Shown in pieces: positions 1-7,075 of a stretch of 64,000 nt of DNA. A model generated the notes under the pieces. The model saw nothing but the letters and a program-made list of their open reading frames with translations. It was not told the origin of the DNA and ran no database searches. This DNA comes from Afipia massiliensis (GTDB taxonomy: Bacteria; Pseudomonadota; Alphaproteobacteria; Rhizobiales; Xanthobacteraceae): positions 931,501 to 995,500 of the forward strand of contig NZ_LBIA02000001.1 in assembly GCF_001006325.2 (NCBI RefSeq), read 5' to 3'. Numbering within the stretch: position 1 is the stretch's first letter; each line of letters opens with the position of its first letter. The position numbers and the translations under genes are program-made.

Positions 1-333
1 GTCACCCTGCCGAAGGAAGATCGCCGCACGCCGGGACATCAGCAGCGCCCGGCCGCAGCCGCTCCCTCGCAACATCGTCCGGCTCGCTCCGGATCGCATG
101 GGCATAACCCGCGTTCCAACGATGCCGCTCCCGGATCGAAGGGTCCGCGCCGCCGCCGCCGTCCCGGCGGAGGTATGCCGCAGTCCGACCGGCACGAAGC
201 TGGCCGTCATGAACAATCTCGGCCATCGCAAAATGCCAAGGGTGAGGGTATTCAGGGGGTAGCTTTCCTGCACCGTGAAAGCCGCCCGGCGCAGAACCAA
301 CCGAGGCGCGACCAGCGCCCGCAGCGCTCGTAA
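1..333 (+). CDS. C-terminal tail of a probable DEAD-box RNA helicase (partial)
   Basis: The frame is open from the first base and ends at TAA 331-333, so only the last 110 codons are present. They are low-complexity and rich in Arg, Gln, Pro, Gly and His, with a run of five arginines near residue 48. No helicase motif is visible because the core lies outside the window. Basic, disordered tails of this kind are typical of RhlE-type DEAD-box helicases, and the next two genes encode IF-1 and a cold-shock protein, so a helicase acting on structured RNA is the best guess. Any RNA-binding protein with a disordered basic tail would also fit. Confidence 0.5.
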   Translation, partial: VTLPKEDRRTPGHQQRPAAAAPSQHRPARSGSHGHNPRSNDAAPGSKGPRRRRRPGGGMPQSDRHEAGRHEQSRPSQNAKGEGIQGVAFLHRESRPAQNQPRRDQRPQRS

Positions 334-374
334 CCGGATTATTGGACACCTAATTAGAGGACTTGGAGACCCCT

Positions 375-656
375 ATGGCCAAAGAAGAGCTGATCCAGTT
401 CGAAGGACTGGTGACCGAAATTCTTCCCGATGCGCGGTATCGCGTCCAGCTCGATGCCGGACACGAGATCGTCGCCTATACCGCCGGGAAGATGAAGAAG
501 AACCGCATCAAGACACTGGCGGGCGACCGGGTGACCATCGAAATGTCGCCTTACGATCTCGAAAAGGGCCGCCTGATTTTCCGGCACAAGGACGAGCGCG
601 CCGGCAGCGGCCCTCCCCGCGGCACCCCGCCGCGCGGACAGTTTCGCCGCAGGTAA
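375..656 (+). CDS. infA: Translation initiation factor IF-1 with basic C-terminal extension
   Basis: This is a 93-residue IF-1. It begins [13 protein letters not shown] and carries the S1/OB-fold core ([19 protein letters not shown], then [19 protein letters not shown]), ending in the conserved [10 protein letters not shown]-1 binds the ribosomal A site and helps IF-2 and IF-3 choose the start codon. The ATG at 375 is chosen because GGAG lies at 365-368; an in-frame TTG at 363 would overlap that RBS. IF-1 is usually about 72 residues, and here about 20 extra Gly/Pro/Arg residues follow ([15 protein letters not shown]). It starts 41 nt after the helicase-like gene and is followed by cspA. Confidence 0.95.
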   Translation: MAKEELIQFEGLVTEILPDARYRVQLDAGHEIVAYTAGKMKKNRIKTLAGDRVTIEMSPYDLEKGRLIFRHKDERAGSGPPRGTPPRGQFRRR

Positions 657-681
657 ACGGGGCTCTTCCCCGCATCTCTAC

Positions 682-713
682 GGATCGCGCACGGCACGCG
701 TCATGCGCGATCC
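682..713 (+). terminator. Stem-loop after infA
   Basis: A perfect 10-bp inverted repeat (GGATCGCGCA at 682-691, TGCGCGATCC at 704-713) with a 12-nt loop starts 26 nt after the infA stop. There is no T-run, so it is either a Rho-dependent end or a stabilising 3' hairpin. Confidence 0.45.
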
Positions 714-936
714 AAAGCTCCCGGAGCACGCTGGGCGGGCATCAAAAATCCGCACCCGTCAGGATTGTTTTGGGGCCCATTTTCACGTAATATTGAGAGA
801 TCGATCTTCGGCCGGACGACATAGCTATCCACCGGTACAGCCGGTTTAGACGCTGACGACCTCATCCAAATTTCGATCTCACCAGCCCATTTAGACGTGG
901 GCTTTGACTATATCTATCTTGAGAAGGACTACCTGC

Positions 937-1149
937 GTGAGCATGGGAACAGTGAAGTGGTTCAACGCGACTAAGGGTTACGGTTTCATTCAGCCTGACG
1001 ATGGCGGCAACGACGTATTCGTTCACATCAGCGCCGTCGAGCGCGCTGGTCTCGGAACGCTGCGCGAAGGCCAGAAGATCAGCTACGAAATCGTCGCCGA
1101 TCGCCGTTCGGGCAAGTCGTCGGCCGACAATCTTCGCGCTGCCGGCTAA
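937..1149 (+). CDS. cspA: Cold-shock protein (CspA family)
   Basis: This small OB-fold protein binds single-stranded RNA and DNA and acts as an RNA chaperone. It shows [20 protein letters not shown] with RNP-1 (KGYGFI) and RNP-2 (DVFVHIS), then the C-terminal strand that ends in AAG. The GTG at 937 gives 70 residues and lies 8 nt after the RBS GAGAAGGA (921-928). The ATG at 943 would give 68 residues and remains possible. The leader from infA is long and contains a short hairpin (884-903), as is common in temperature-responsive csp genes. A strong terminator follows. Confidence 0.95.
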   Translation: MSMGTVKWFNATKGYGFIQPDDGGNDVFVHISAVERAGLGTLREGQKISYEIVADRRSGKSSADNLRAAG

Positions 1150-1208
1150 CTGAAATTTTCGCAGCTCACGCTGCAAAGAATTTCAAACACCGAGAACAAA
1201 ACATCGAA

Positions 1209-1236
1209 AGGCCGTGCGGATCGCACGGCCTTTTTT
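1209..1236 (+). terminator. Rho-independent terminator of cspA
   Basis: A 9-bp GC-rich stem (GGCCGTGCG at 1210-1218, CGCACGGCC at 1222-1230) with loop GAT is followed by six T (1231-1236), 60 nt after the cspA stop. Confidence 0.9.
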
Positions 1237-1305
1237 GTGGATGCAGTTTGCAGGCGTCTTGCGGCGCGCGTCTTGTGTTGCGCGACGTTGCGGAGGATCC
1301 CGCAA

Positions 1306-1905
1306 TCAACTGGTGTAGTCGACCGTGTTGGACTGGCGGGGCCGCGTGAAAAACTCCTCGGTCAGTGGAACGGTGGTCTTGATCACGTAACCGGTGATCG
1401 GCGTGAAGGTATACTTCACCTCACTCCAGATCAGATGCGTGTTTGGGACAAGGAGTTTCTCCGGGATCGTCGTGATGACCGTATCCTTGGCATGTCCCGT
1501 CGTGAGCGTGACCGAGCCGCCGCTGACAGTGCCGTTGTAGCTCCAGACAACCTTCACCTTCTTCGTTGCGTCGATCGTGACTTGGGTAATCCTCTGCTCC
1601 AGGTTCGCCGCGGTCACGGCGTAAGGCGTCATGATGGCGCCGCCCATCTTGAAAAAATTCGAGATGTCCGTGGATGACACTTGTGCGCCTTGCGAGACAA
1701 GGTCGGACAACGTCCGCGCAGTCAGCGTCACCTTGCGGTCGATGGAGACACCGCTCGCCGTGTCGATCATTCCGAACAGAAGCAGCACCATCAGCGGCGC
1801 GATGAACGCGAATTCAACCGCGGCGACGCCCCGCTTGTCCCTGCCGAACCGAGCGAGCAGCCGACGGCTCCGGCGCGCATTTCCGAACTGTGGAATCATC
1901 CTCAT
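1306..1905 (-). CDS. TadG/TadE-like pilus assembly protein
   Basis: This 199-residue protein is a pseudopilin-like minor component of the Tad pilus machine. A basic N-terminus (RRSRRLLARFGRDKRG) precedes the TadE-type segment GVAAVEFAFIAPLMVLLLFG at about residues 26-45, whose Gly-x-x-AVEFA pattern resembles the prepilin peptidase site. The rest is an extracytoplasmic beta-rich domain with no recognised motif. It starts 13 nt after the tadE stop on the same strand, so the two are co-transcribed. TadE and TadG/F are hard to tell apart by eye; this one is shorter than most true TadG proteins. Confidence 0.85.
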   Translation of the reverse strand: MRMIPQFGNARRSRRLLARFGRDKRGVAAVEFAFIAPLMVLLLFGMIDTASGVSIDRKVTLTARTLSDLVSQGAQVSSTDISNFFKMGGAIMTPYAVTAANLEQRITQVTIDATKKVKVVWSYNGTVSGGSVTLTTGHAKDTVITTIPEKLLVPNTHLIWSEVKYTFTPITGYVIKTTVPLTEEFFTRPRQSNTVDYTS

Positions 1906-1918
1906 GATCTTACATCCA

Positions 1919-2488
1919 TCAAGGTTCGACGCGGAACGCCGCGGTTGCCGCCACTAGCCGCATTTTGGTCGAACCGCTGACGAGATTCGCGATGTCGTAA
2001 CCCAGTCCTGTCACGAACAGCGGCCACTTATAGAACGCGCGCACAAGCACGGTGTCGCCGGGTTTCGAAAGCTGGTACGCCGGTGTCGCCGTCAGAGAGC
2101 CCGCCACGATCGGGGGGGCCAGGTCCGCCGCCGGAATCGCAACACCAGGCGCATAGGCTTTCACACTGATAATGAGCGGACTTGCGAGGCTATCGTCGCA
2201 TGTGAACAGAAACTTGACGCGATTGCAGAGATCCGCACTGAACTGCGCCTGCGTCATCTTTGCGTCCTGCGCCTGATGCGTCAGCAATAATCGCGCAGAA
2301 TCGTGCGTGCCCGTCTCCAGGATCTGGGACGCGAAAAACATCAGTGCCGTTTCCATGATTGCAAACAGCAGGGCGAAGAAAAGCGGAGCGATGAACGCGA
2401 ACTCGACGGCCGCGGACCCTCGCCGGTTACGGCGGAAGCGGCGCAAGGCTTTGTTGAGCGCGTTCAGGGACGTCGCGGGGGGACGCAT
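1919..2488 (-). CDS. tadE: TadE-like pilus assembly protein
   Basis: This 189-residue protein has the TadE signature GSAAVEFAFIAPLFFALLFA at about residues 24-43 after a basic stretch (RRFRRNRRG). It is followed by a roughly 140-residue periplasmic domain that contains a Cys pair (LCNRV and FTCDD). TadE-type pseudopilins are processed by the prepilin peptidase and are needed for Flp pilus assembly. It lies in a minus-strand group cpaB-tadE-tadG that diverges from the pilin operon. A CtrA-like box (2589-2604) lies about 100 nt upstream of its start. Confidence 0.88.
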   Translation of the reverse strand: MRPPATSLNALNKALRRFRRNRRGSAAVEFAFIAPLFFALLFAIMETALMFFASQILETGTHDSARLLLTHQAQDAKMTQAQFSADLCNRVKFLFTCDDSLASPLIISVKAYAPGVAIPAADLAPPIVAGSLTATPAYQLSKPGDTVLVRAFYKWPLFVTGLGYDIANLVSGSTKMRLVAATAAFRVEP

Positions 2489-2588
2489 CGAGCTATCCTC
2501 GGAAGGCAGCGGAAGTAACTACCGCCCAGAATAGACGACAGAGATTGTTGAATGCTTGCGCCGGTTCGGAACAACCCGCGGCGCAGGA

Positions 2589-2604
2589 TTAACCGGTTGT
2601 TAAC
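2589..2604. promoter_or_regulatory. CtrA-like box upstream of tadE
   Basis: The sequence TTAA (2589-2592), seven bases, TTAAC (2600-2604) is an exact match to the alphaproteobacterial CtrA consensus TTAA-N7-TTAAC. It lies in the 164-nt gap between cpaB and tadE, about 100 nt before the tadE start, which suggests a cell-cycle-controlled internal promoter. Confidence 0.6.
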
Positions 2605-2652
2605 CGAATCGAGTCTGGGAGACGGCCTGAGATCGCATCCGCGCCATCGCGA

Positions 2653-3447
2653 TCATTCACAACCCGGCGAACAGCTGACCGTATCGCGATTGGTTCCACG
2701 GTAGATGGTCACGACGTTGTCGGCCTCGTCATCCTTGGCCGACTTCGCACCGGGACGAGCGTCCACAAGGCTGCGGAGGGCAAGCGACAGCGTCCCGCTC
2801 TGGCGGGCCTGCGCCAACGCTTCCGTCTCCCTAGGTTTCAGCTCGAGCGTTGCCGTCTTGCCCACGACAACTTTCTGGCCGCCCTTTTCCTCGACGGTTT
2901 GATCAATCGCCAGAACGCGCACGTCGCTCAGGATGGCCGTCGAATTGACAATGTCCGCTCCTGCGCCATCGGGGTTTTTTCGGCGGCGCGAGAGAATGAC
3001 ATCGACCCTGTCATTGGGCAGGATAAAGCCGCCCGCACCGGTTTCCGGTGAGATTTCAGTCGAAACCGCGCGCATTCCGCGCGGCAGGATCGCGGCCATG
3101 AAGCCGGACCCGTTGCTCTTGACCAGCTTTGTGTCGCGGATCGGTTCTCCGGTCAGCATCGGCGAGCGCGCGATCGAGCCTACAAGTTGGGTCGTCGCAT
3201 CGGCGCGATCGCTGCGGCGGATGAAACTGGAACTCGCCGTGCTCGCAGGCCAGGATTGCCACTGCAAGTCATCCGCCGTGATTTGCTGACCGAGGCCGAT
3301 ATCGCTCCGGGCAACCAGAACGTCGGTGGTCTCCATCTGGACAACCGGCGCAGTTGGCGGCGCCAAATCCGAACCACTGGCCAGGTAGGCGGCAACGCCG
3401 CCCGCTGCGACAGCGATCGCCAATACGACAATTCGCGCCCTGTTCAT
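2653..3447 (-). CDS. cpaB: Flp pilus assembly protein CpaB (RcpC)
   Basis: This 264-residue SAF-domain protein is a periplasmic partner of the CpaC secretin. The ATG at 3447 is chosen because it starts a standard membrane anchor (MNRARIVVLAIAVAAGGVAA), with GAGAG just upstream; the frame runs on to 3597 but without a sensible N-terminus. The SAF region (residues about 40-110: DVLVARSDIGLGQQI, then WPASTASSSFIR) and the block GGFILPNDRVDVILSRR are clear. Its C-terminus (DTVSCSPGCE) differs from the one still readable in the cpaB relic at 5340-5582. It sits on the opposite strand to the main tad operon, which is unusual because cpaB normally lies between cpaA and cpaC. Confidence 0.92.
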   Translation of the reverse strand: MNRARIVVLAIAVAAGGVAAYLASGSDLAPPTAPVVQMETTDVLVARSDIGLGQQITADDLQWQSWPASTASSSFIRRSDRADATTQLVGSIARSPMLTGEPIRDTKLVKSNGSGFMAAILPRGMRAVSTEISPETGAGGFILPNDRVDVILSRRRKNPDGAGADIVNSTAILSDVRVLAIDQTVEEKGGQKVVVGKTATLELKPRETEALAQARQSGTLSLALRSLVDARPGAKSAKDDEADNVVTIYRGTNRDTVSCSPGCE

Positions 3448-3783
3448 AAATTTACTCTCATACGCAACACAAACTCGGCGCCGCATACACCGGCCCGACA
3501 TGGCAAATCTGACGTTAATTGATGAATGAACTGCAAACAGGCCGCCCGTAGCCCGGTCAGACAGAGCAACAGCCCAGCGTGATGGCCAGAGTTCCACACA
3601 ATTTGCGGTATCTCGTTAGGCGGGAACTTACCGCCCGGCCAGTACCGGAAAATACCCCCGGTTTTCGTCGGTCAAATTAACGACCTGCAATTGTATACGC
3701 GTTTAGGTTCCAATTCGGGAACGGCGGTTCCGCCCCGCGAAAGACCCAGAGTTCCACAGCCACGTGTGCAAACGGAGACAACA
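3448..3783. promoter_or_regulatory. Divergent promoter region cpaB / pilin 1
   Basis: This 336-nt gap holds no gene that I can support. It carries the divergent signals for cpaB (minus) and the first pilin (plus). Visible parts are a TTAA half-site near 3515 on the cpaB side and the pilin leader block 3676-3783, which is duplicated ahead of the second pilin. Confidence 0.5.
3676..3783 (+). repeat. Pilin leader, copy 1 (promoter/5'UTR duplication)
   Basis: The 108 nt before the first pilin ATG share an ordered set of blocks with 4083-4190: ATTAAC (3676), CTGCAATT (3685), TAGGTTC, a purine/GC stretch, then AGAGTTC-x-ACAGCCACGTGT just before the RBS. The distance from ATTAAC to the ATG is 108 nt in both copies, so the promoter was duplicated together with the gene. 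Confidence 0.75.
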
Positions 3784-3948
3784 ATGATCACCCTCGTTAC
3801 CCGCTTCCTGAAGAATGAGTCCGGCGCGACTGCAATCGAGTACGGCCTGATTGCTGCCGGCATTTCGCTGGCGATTATTGCCGCCGTGAACGGCCTCGGC
3901 ACCACCCTCAATACCAAGTTCGGCAACATCAACACGTCGATCAACTAA
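3784..3948 (+). CDS. pilA: Flp/Fap type IVb pilin, copy 1
   Basis: This 54-residue prepilin is the major subunit of the Tad pilus. A 14-residue leader (MITLVTRFLKNESG) is cut by CpaA at G14|A15, and the mature chain starts ATAIEYGLIAAG with the Flp hallmark Glu(+5)-Tyr(+6). A hydrophobic helix and a short tail ending NTSIN follow. Start: ATG at 3784 after GGAGACAAC. The mature 40 residues equal those of the second pilin except for the last residue (Asn here, Lys there), although the DNA differs at many synonymous sites. Confidence 0.96.
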   Translation: MITLVTRFLKNESGATAIEYGLIAAGISLAIIAAVNGLGTTLNTKFGNINTSIN

Positions 3949-3967
3949 GCAAACGGTCTGAGAACCA

Positions 3968-3991
3968 GAGGCTTCGGGAAACCGGAGCCTC
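3968..3991 (+). terminator. Stem-loop after pilin 1
   Basis: GAGGCTTCGG, loop GAAA, then CCGGAGCCTC forms a 10-bp stem 20 nt after the pilin 1 stop. The same hairpin recurs after pilin 2, but here no T-run follows, so it more likely stabilises the pilin mRNA or attenuates transcription than fully stops it. Confidence 0.55.
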
Positions 3992-4023
3992 ATCTGCGCG
4001 ACTGCCCCATTCACGCGAGGCCG

Positions 4024-4039
4024 TTAAAGCAGCATTTAC
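4024..4039. promoter_or_regulatory. CtrA-like box (one mismatch) between the pilins
   Basis: TTAA (4024-4027), seven bases, TTTAC (4035-4039) matches TTAA-N7-TTAAC with one mismatch. It lies about 150 nt before the second pilin and about 45 nt before that pilin's conserved leader block. Confidence 0.35.
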
Positions 4040-4082
4040 CGTCAGCAAGAAGAGGCTGATACCCCGGTATTTCAGCAATCGA

Positions 4083-4190
4083 ATTAACTGCGCTGCAATT
4101 CCTCCCACGTAGGTTCACGCCATGGTCACGGTGGTTTCCGCCCCCGCAACGGCCAGAGTTCTACAGCCACGTGTACAAATGGAGTTACAG
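4083..4190 (+). repeat. Pilin leader, copy 2 (promoter/5'UTR duplication)
   Basis: This is the second copy of the leader at 3676-3783: ATTAAC (4083), CTGCAATT (4093), TAGGTTC, then AGAGTTC-x-ACAGCCACGTGT and the RBS TGGAGTTACAG. The spacing to the ATG is the same 108 nt as in copy 1, so each pilin probably has its own promoter. Confidence 0.75.
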
Positions 4191-4355
4191 ATGACCAAGC
4201 TCGTTGCTCGCTTCGTCAAGGACGAATCCGGCGCCACCGCGATCGAGTACGGCCTGATCGCCGCCGGCATTTCGCTGGCGATCATTGCTGCCGTGAACGG
4301 TCTCGGCACGACCTTGAACACCAAATTCGGCAACATCAACACGTCGATCAAGTAA
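4191..4355 (+). CDS. pilA: Flp/Fap type IVb pilin, copy 2
   Basis: This 54-residue prepilin has leader MTKLVARFVKDESG and cleavage at G14|A15, followed by the same mature chain as copy 1 (ATAIEYGLIAAG...), ending NTSIK. Glu(+5) and Tyr(+6) are present. Leaders of the two copies differ at several positions while the mature chains differ only at the last residue. A true Rho-independent terminator follows, and the next genes are a small membrane ORF and the prepilin peptidase cpaA. Confidence 0.96.
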   Translation: MTKLVARFVKDESGATAIEYGLIAAGISLAIIAAVNGLGTTLNTKFGNINTSIK

Positions 4356-4379
4356 GCGATCGCTGTTTCGCCGAGAAAC

Positions 4380-4409
4380 AAAGGCTTCGGGAAACCGGAG
4401 CCTTTTTTG
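4380..4409 (+). terminator. Rho-independent terminator after pilin 2
   Basis: AAGGCTTCGG (4381-4390), loop GAAA, CCGGAGCCTT, then a T-run to 4409. It is the pilin 1 hairpin with a T-tract added, and it separates high pilin expression from the assembly genes downstream. Confidence 0.88.
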
Positions 4410-4442
4410 CGTCCTGACCAATCGCCAACCCGCAAAGCGTCC

Positions 4443-4580
4443 ATGAAACCGTCTCCGACCGAGAAACGCTCCAGGCACATCTTCGTCCCGCTGTCCGGCG
4501 ATGAACCTGCCCGGCTCGTCTGCGCGGCGCTCGTCCTGGCCTTGCTCGCAGCGCTGTTCCGGATCGCCAGCATCTGGTAG
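4443..4580 (+). CDS. Possible small membrane protein between pilins and cpaA
   Basis: This 45-codon frame starts at ATG 4443, just after the pilin terminator. A polar basic N-terminus (MKPSPTEKRSRHIFVPLSG) is followed by one strongly hydrophobic segment (LVCAALVLALLAALFRIASIW) at the very C-terminus, as in a tail-anchored protein. It lies 99 nt before cpaA. The RBS is weak. I do not recognise the family. It could be a small Tad accessory protein or a chance frame; the clean basic-plus-TM layout is the reason for listing it. Confidence 0.4.
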   Translation: MKPSPTEKRSRHIFVPLSGDEPARLVCAALVLALLAALFRIASIW

Positions 4581-4679
4581 CGCCCGTTCTAAGATTGTTC
4601 ATTTCTGCCGGTTAGCCTGCCGCGTCGCTCATTCGGACCGAGTTCCCGCGGCTCATTTTCGACAGACCCCGGCAAACCC

Positions 4680-5204
4680 ATGATCCTCGACCTCGCGCGC
4701 GTTTTCCTGTTTCCCGCATTGATGGCCTTCGCCGCGGCGAGCGATCTCTTCACGATGACGATCCCCAACCGCGTCTCGCTGCTCATGGTGGCGGGTTTCT
4801 TCCTCCTTGCGGGCTTCAGCGGCATGCCGCTGTCCGAGATTGCCATGCACGTCGGGGCCGGCCTGACGGTGCTCGTGATCGCCTTTGCCTGCTTCGCCTT
4901 TGGATGGATGGGCGGCGGCGATGCCAAAATCGCGGCGGCCGCCGGGCTCTGGTTCGGTTTTCCGCCGCTTGCCGACTATCTGATCTATGCGTCGCTGTTC
5001 GGTGGCGCATTGACGCTTCTGGTACTCCAGTTCCGACAGTGGCCGTTGCCCTATTCGCTGGTGTCGCAGGAATGGCTGCAGCGGCTCCACCGCAAGGACA
5101 GCGGCATTCCCTACGGCATCGCACTCGCTCTCGGTGCGCTGATGATCTATCCGGAAACCGAATGGATGAAGGCCGTGGATCTCACCCGCTTCGTCGGCCA
5201 CTGA
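4680..5204 (+). CDS. cpaA: Prepilin peptidase CpaA (A24 family)
   Basis: This 174-residue aspartic membrane protease cuts the leaders of the Flp pilins and the TadE/TadG pseudopilins. Both catalytic aspartates are visible: D22 in AAASDLFT and D81 in the GxGD motif (GGGDAKI). About five hydrophobic segments span the protein. It is the short TadV/CpaA form, without the N-methylation domain of PilD. It starts at ATG 4680, 99 nt after the possible small membrane protein, and precedes the decayed cpaB. Confidence 0.95.
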   Translation: MILDLARVFLFPALMAFAAASDLFTMTIPNRVSLLMVAGFFLLAGFSGMPLSEIAMHVGAGLTVLVIAFACFAFGWMGGGDAKIAAAAGLWFGFPPLADYLIYASLFGGALTLLVLQFRQWPLPYSLVSQEWLQRLHRKDSGIPYGIALALGALMIYPETEWMKAVDLTRFVGH

Positions 5205-5339
5205 ACGCGCGCGACTACGATCGCAACTTCTCATTAACGCGATTTAGATACGCCTCATTAACCATGCTTTGACGTTTAGCTGGTCAAATCCCACCACGGC
5301 GACGGGTCCGTCGCGGCGTGATGTGGAAAGTGAAGGCGT

Positions 5340-5582
5340 ATGAATACCGCGCGGATCGACCTGACTATTGCTGTCTGCGCCGGCGACACTGCTGCACCGG
5401 TGGCAGTTCCGGCCCTCGTCCACAGCCAGTTCGAGCTTCATCCACAAGAACGACCGCGCCGCGGGCGGCTTCATCCTGCCACCATCGCCGAAGCCGGCAA
5501 GCGCGGCAGCATCAACGCGGTTCGCTACGGCATCTCAACAACTATGACGACACAAAAGTGGTCGAGGGGACTGGGAAGATGA
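5340..5582 (+). pseudogene. cpaB: Decayed cpaB relic between cpaA and cpaC
   Basis: This is the standard place for cpaB, but only scraps remain. The reading frame starts MNTARI...IAVCAG (CpaB N-terminus) and ends GKRGSINAVRYGI, a typical CpaB C-terminus. In between, the +1 frame (from 5401) reads WQ-x-x-PSSTASSSFI-x-x-x-DRA then AGGFILP, matching WQSWPASTASSSFI and GGFILPN of the intact CpaB encoded at 2653-3447. At least three internal deletions have cut a roughly 265-codon gene to 81 codons, yet the frame stays open and its TGA (5580-5582) overlaps the cpaC start ATG (5579-5581). A GAAGG RBS at 5332-5336 is kept. It may survive as a leader that couples cpaC translation. Confidence 0.8.
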
Positions 5583-7054
5583 GGCGAGAGGGACATCAGG
5601 CACCTGTGCGGACCTTCTTGGTGCGTGCCCTGTCGTTTGCCGCGGTCTCCGCGCTGACGCTGAACCCGGTTCTGTCGCCGGCGATCGCGAGCGACTACCG
5701 CGTGTCAGCGGCGGCGGCTTCAGCAGGCGGCCAGTTGAACGCCCGCTTCCTGCCGCTTGGCATCGGAAAATCCGTCGTGATCGACCTGCCGCGCGACGTC
5801 AAGGACGTCCTCGTCGCGGACCCGAAGATTGCCAACGCCGTCGTGCGTTCGGCCCAGCGCGCCTACATCATCGGCGCCGCGGTCGGTCAGACCAACATCA
5901 TCTTCTTCGACACGGCGGGCCAGCAGATCGCCGCTTACGATATTGCGGTTACGCGCGATCTCAACGGTGTCCGCGCCGCGCTGAAACAATCGTTCCCGCG
6001 GTCCGACATCCGGATCGAAGGCGTCGGCGACGGCGTCGTGCTGTCGGGCTCGGCTGCCAATCCCCTCGAGGCACAACAGGCCGCCGATCTTGCCGCTCGC
6101 CTTGCCGGCAGCGCGGACAAGGTCGTCAACAGCATCACGGTGCGCGACCGCGATCAGGTCATGCTCAAGGTCACCGTCGCGGAAGTGCAGCGAAACATCG
6201 TCAAACAGCTCGGTGTCGATCTTTCCGCGTCGATGAATTACGGCACGGCGGTCGTGAACTTCAACAATGCAAACCCGTTCACGGCATTTGGCCGTCCTCT
6301 TGTCGATGGCAACACCGCGGTCGGCGGCTTTGGCAAGACCATAACCTCCACGGGCAGTGTCGTTCCGTCGGTGCAGGCGACCTTGCGCGCGATGGAAAAC
6401 GCCGGTGTCATCCGGACTCTTGCCGAGCCTAGCCTGACCGCGATCTCGGGCGAATCCGCCAACTTCCTCGCCGGCGGCGAATTCCCCGTGCCAGGCGGCA
6501 ATTCGTGCGATCCCGTTACGCGCATTTGTACGACGCAGATTATCTTCAAGAAATTCGGTATCTCGCTCGGCTTCATTCCGGTCGTTATGAGCGAAGGCCG
6601 CATCAGCCTGCGCGTAAGCACCGAAGTATCCGAACTGTCGCAGGAAAATTCGGTGTCCATTAGCGGCACAACGGTCCCGGCGATCAAGGTCAACCGCGCC
6701 GACACGACACTCGAGATTCCGTCAGGCGGCTCGATGGTGATGGCCGGTCTTATCAAGGAACAGACCAAGCAGGCGATCAGCGGTCTGCCCGGAATGTCCC
6801 AGTTGCCCGTGCTGGGAACGCTGTTTCGCAGCCGCGATTTCGTCAACAACAATACCGAGCTGATGGTGCTGGTGACCCCTTACGTGGTTCGCGCTGTCGC
6901 GCAGAAGGATCTCTCGCGGCCGGACGACGGATTTGCCGACTCGTCTGATCCGCAGGCCGATCTGCTGGGCACCATCAACCGCATCTACGGCGTTCCCGGC
7001 CGCGTTGAACCGGCCCGCAAATACCGCGGCTCTTACGGCTTCATCACCGACTGA
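5579..7054 (+). CDS. cpaC: Tad pilus secretin CpaC (RcpA)
   Basis: This 491-residue outer-membrane secretin forms the pilus channel. It has a signal peptide (residues about 1-39, ending SPAIAS), an N-terminal pilus/BON-like region (GKSVVIDLPRDVKDVLVADPKIANAVV), and the secretin domain at about 225-460, with VPAIKVNRADTTLEIPSGGS and LPGMSQLPVLGTLFRSRDF near the end. The ATG at 5579 is chosen for its signal peptide and the GGGAAG RBS; it overlaps the stop of the cpaB relic by ATGA. cpaD starts 21 nt downstream. Confidence 0.95.
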   Translation: MRREGHQAPVRTFLVRALSFAAVSALTLNPVLSPAIASDYRVSAAAASAGGQLNARFLPLGIGKSVVIDLPRDVKDVLVADPKIANAVVRSAQRAYIIGAAVGQTNIIFFDTAGQQIAAYDIAVTRDLNGVRAALKQSFPRSDIRIEGVGDGVVLSGSAANPLEAQQAADLAARLAGSADKVVNSITVRDRDQVMLKVTVAEVQRNIVKQLGVDLSASMNYGTAVVNFNNANPFTAFGRPLVDGNTAVGGFGKTITSTGSVVPSVQATLRAMENAGVIRTLAEPSLTAISGESANFLAGGEFPVPGGNSCDPVTRICTTQIIFKKFGISLGFIPVVMSEGRISLRVSTEVSELSQENSVSISGTTVPAIKVNRADTTLEIPSGGSMVMAGLIKEQTKQAISGLPGMSQLPVLGTLFRSRDFVNNNTELMVLVTPYVVRAVAQKDLSRPDDGFADSSDPQADLLGTINRIYGVPGRVEPARKYRGSYGFITD

Positions 7055-7075
7055 GATCGGACAAGGACAGTATCG

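Noticed and set aside
363-374. TTG start for infA four codons upstream
   Set aside because: It would bury the GGAG RBS within the gene; MAKEELIQ is the universal IF-1 beginning.
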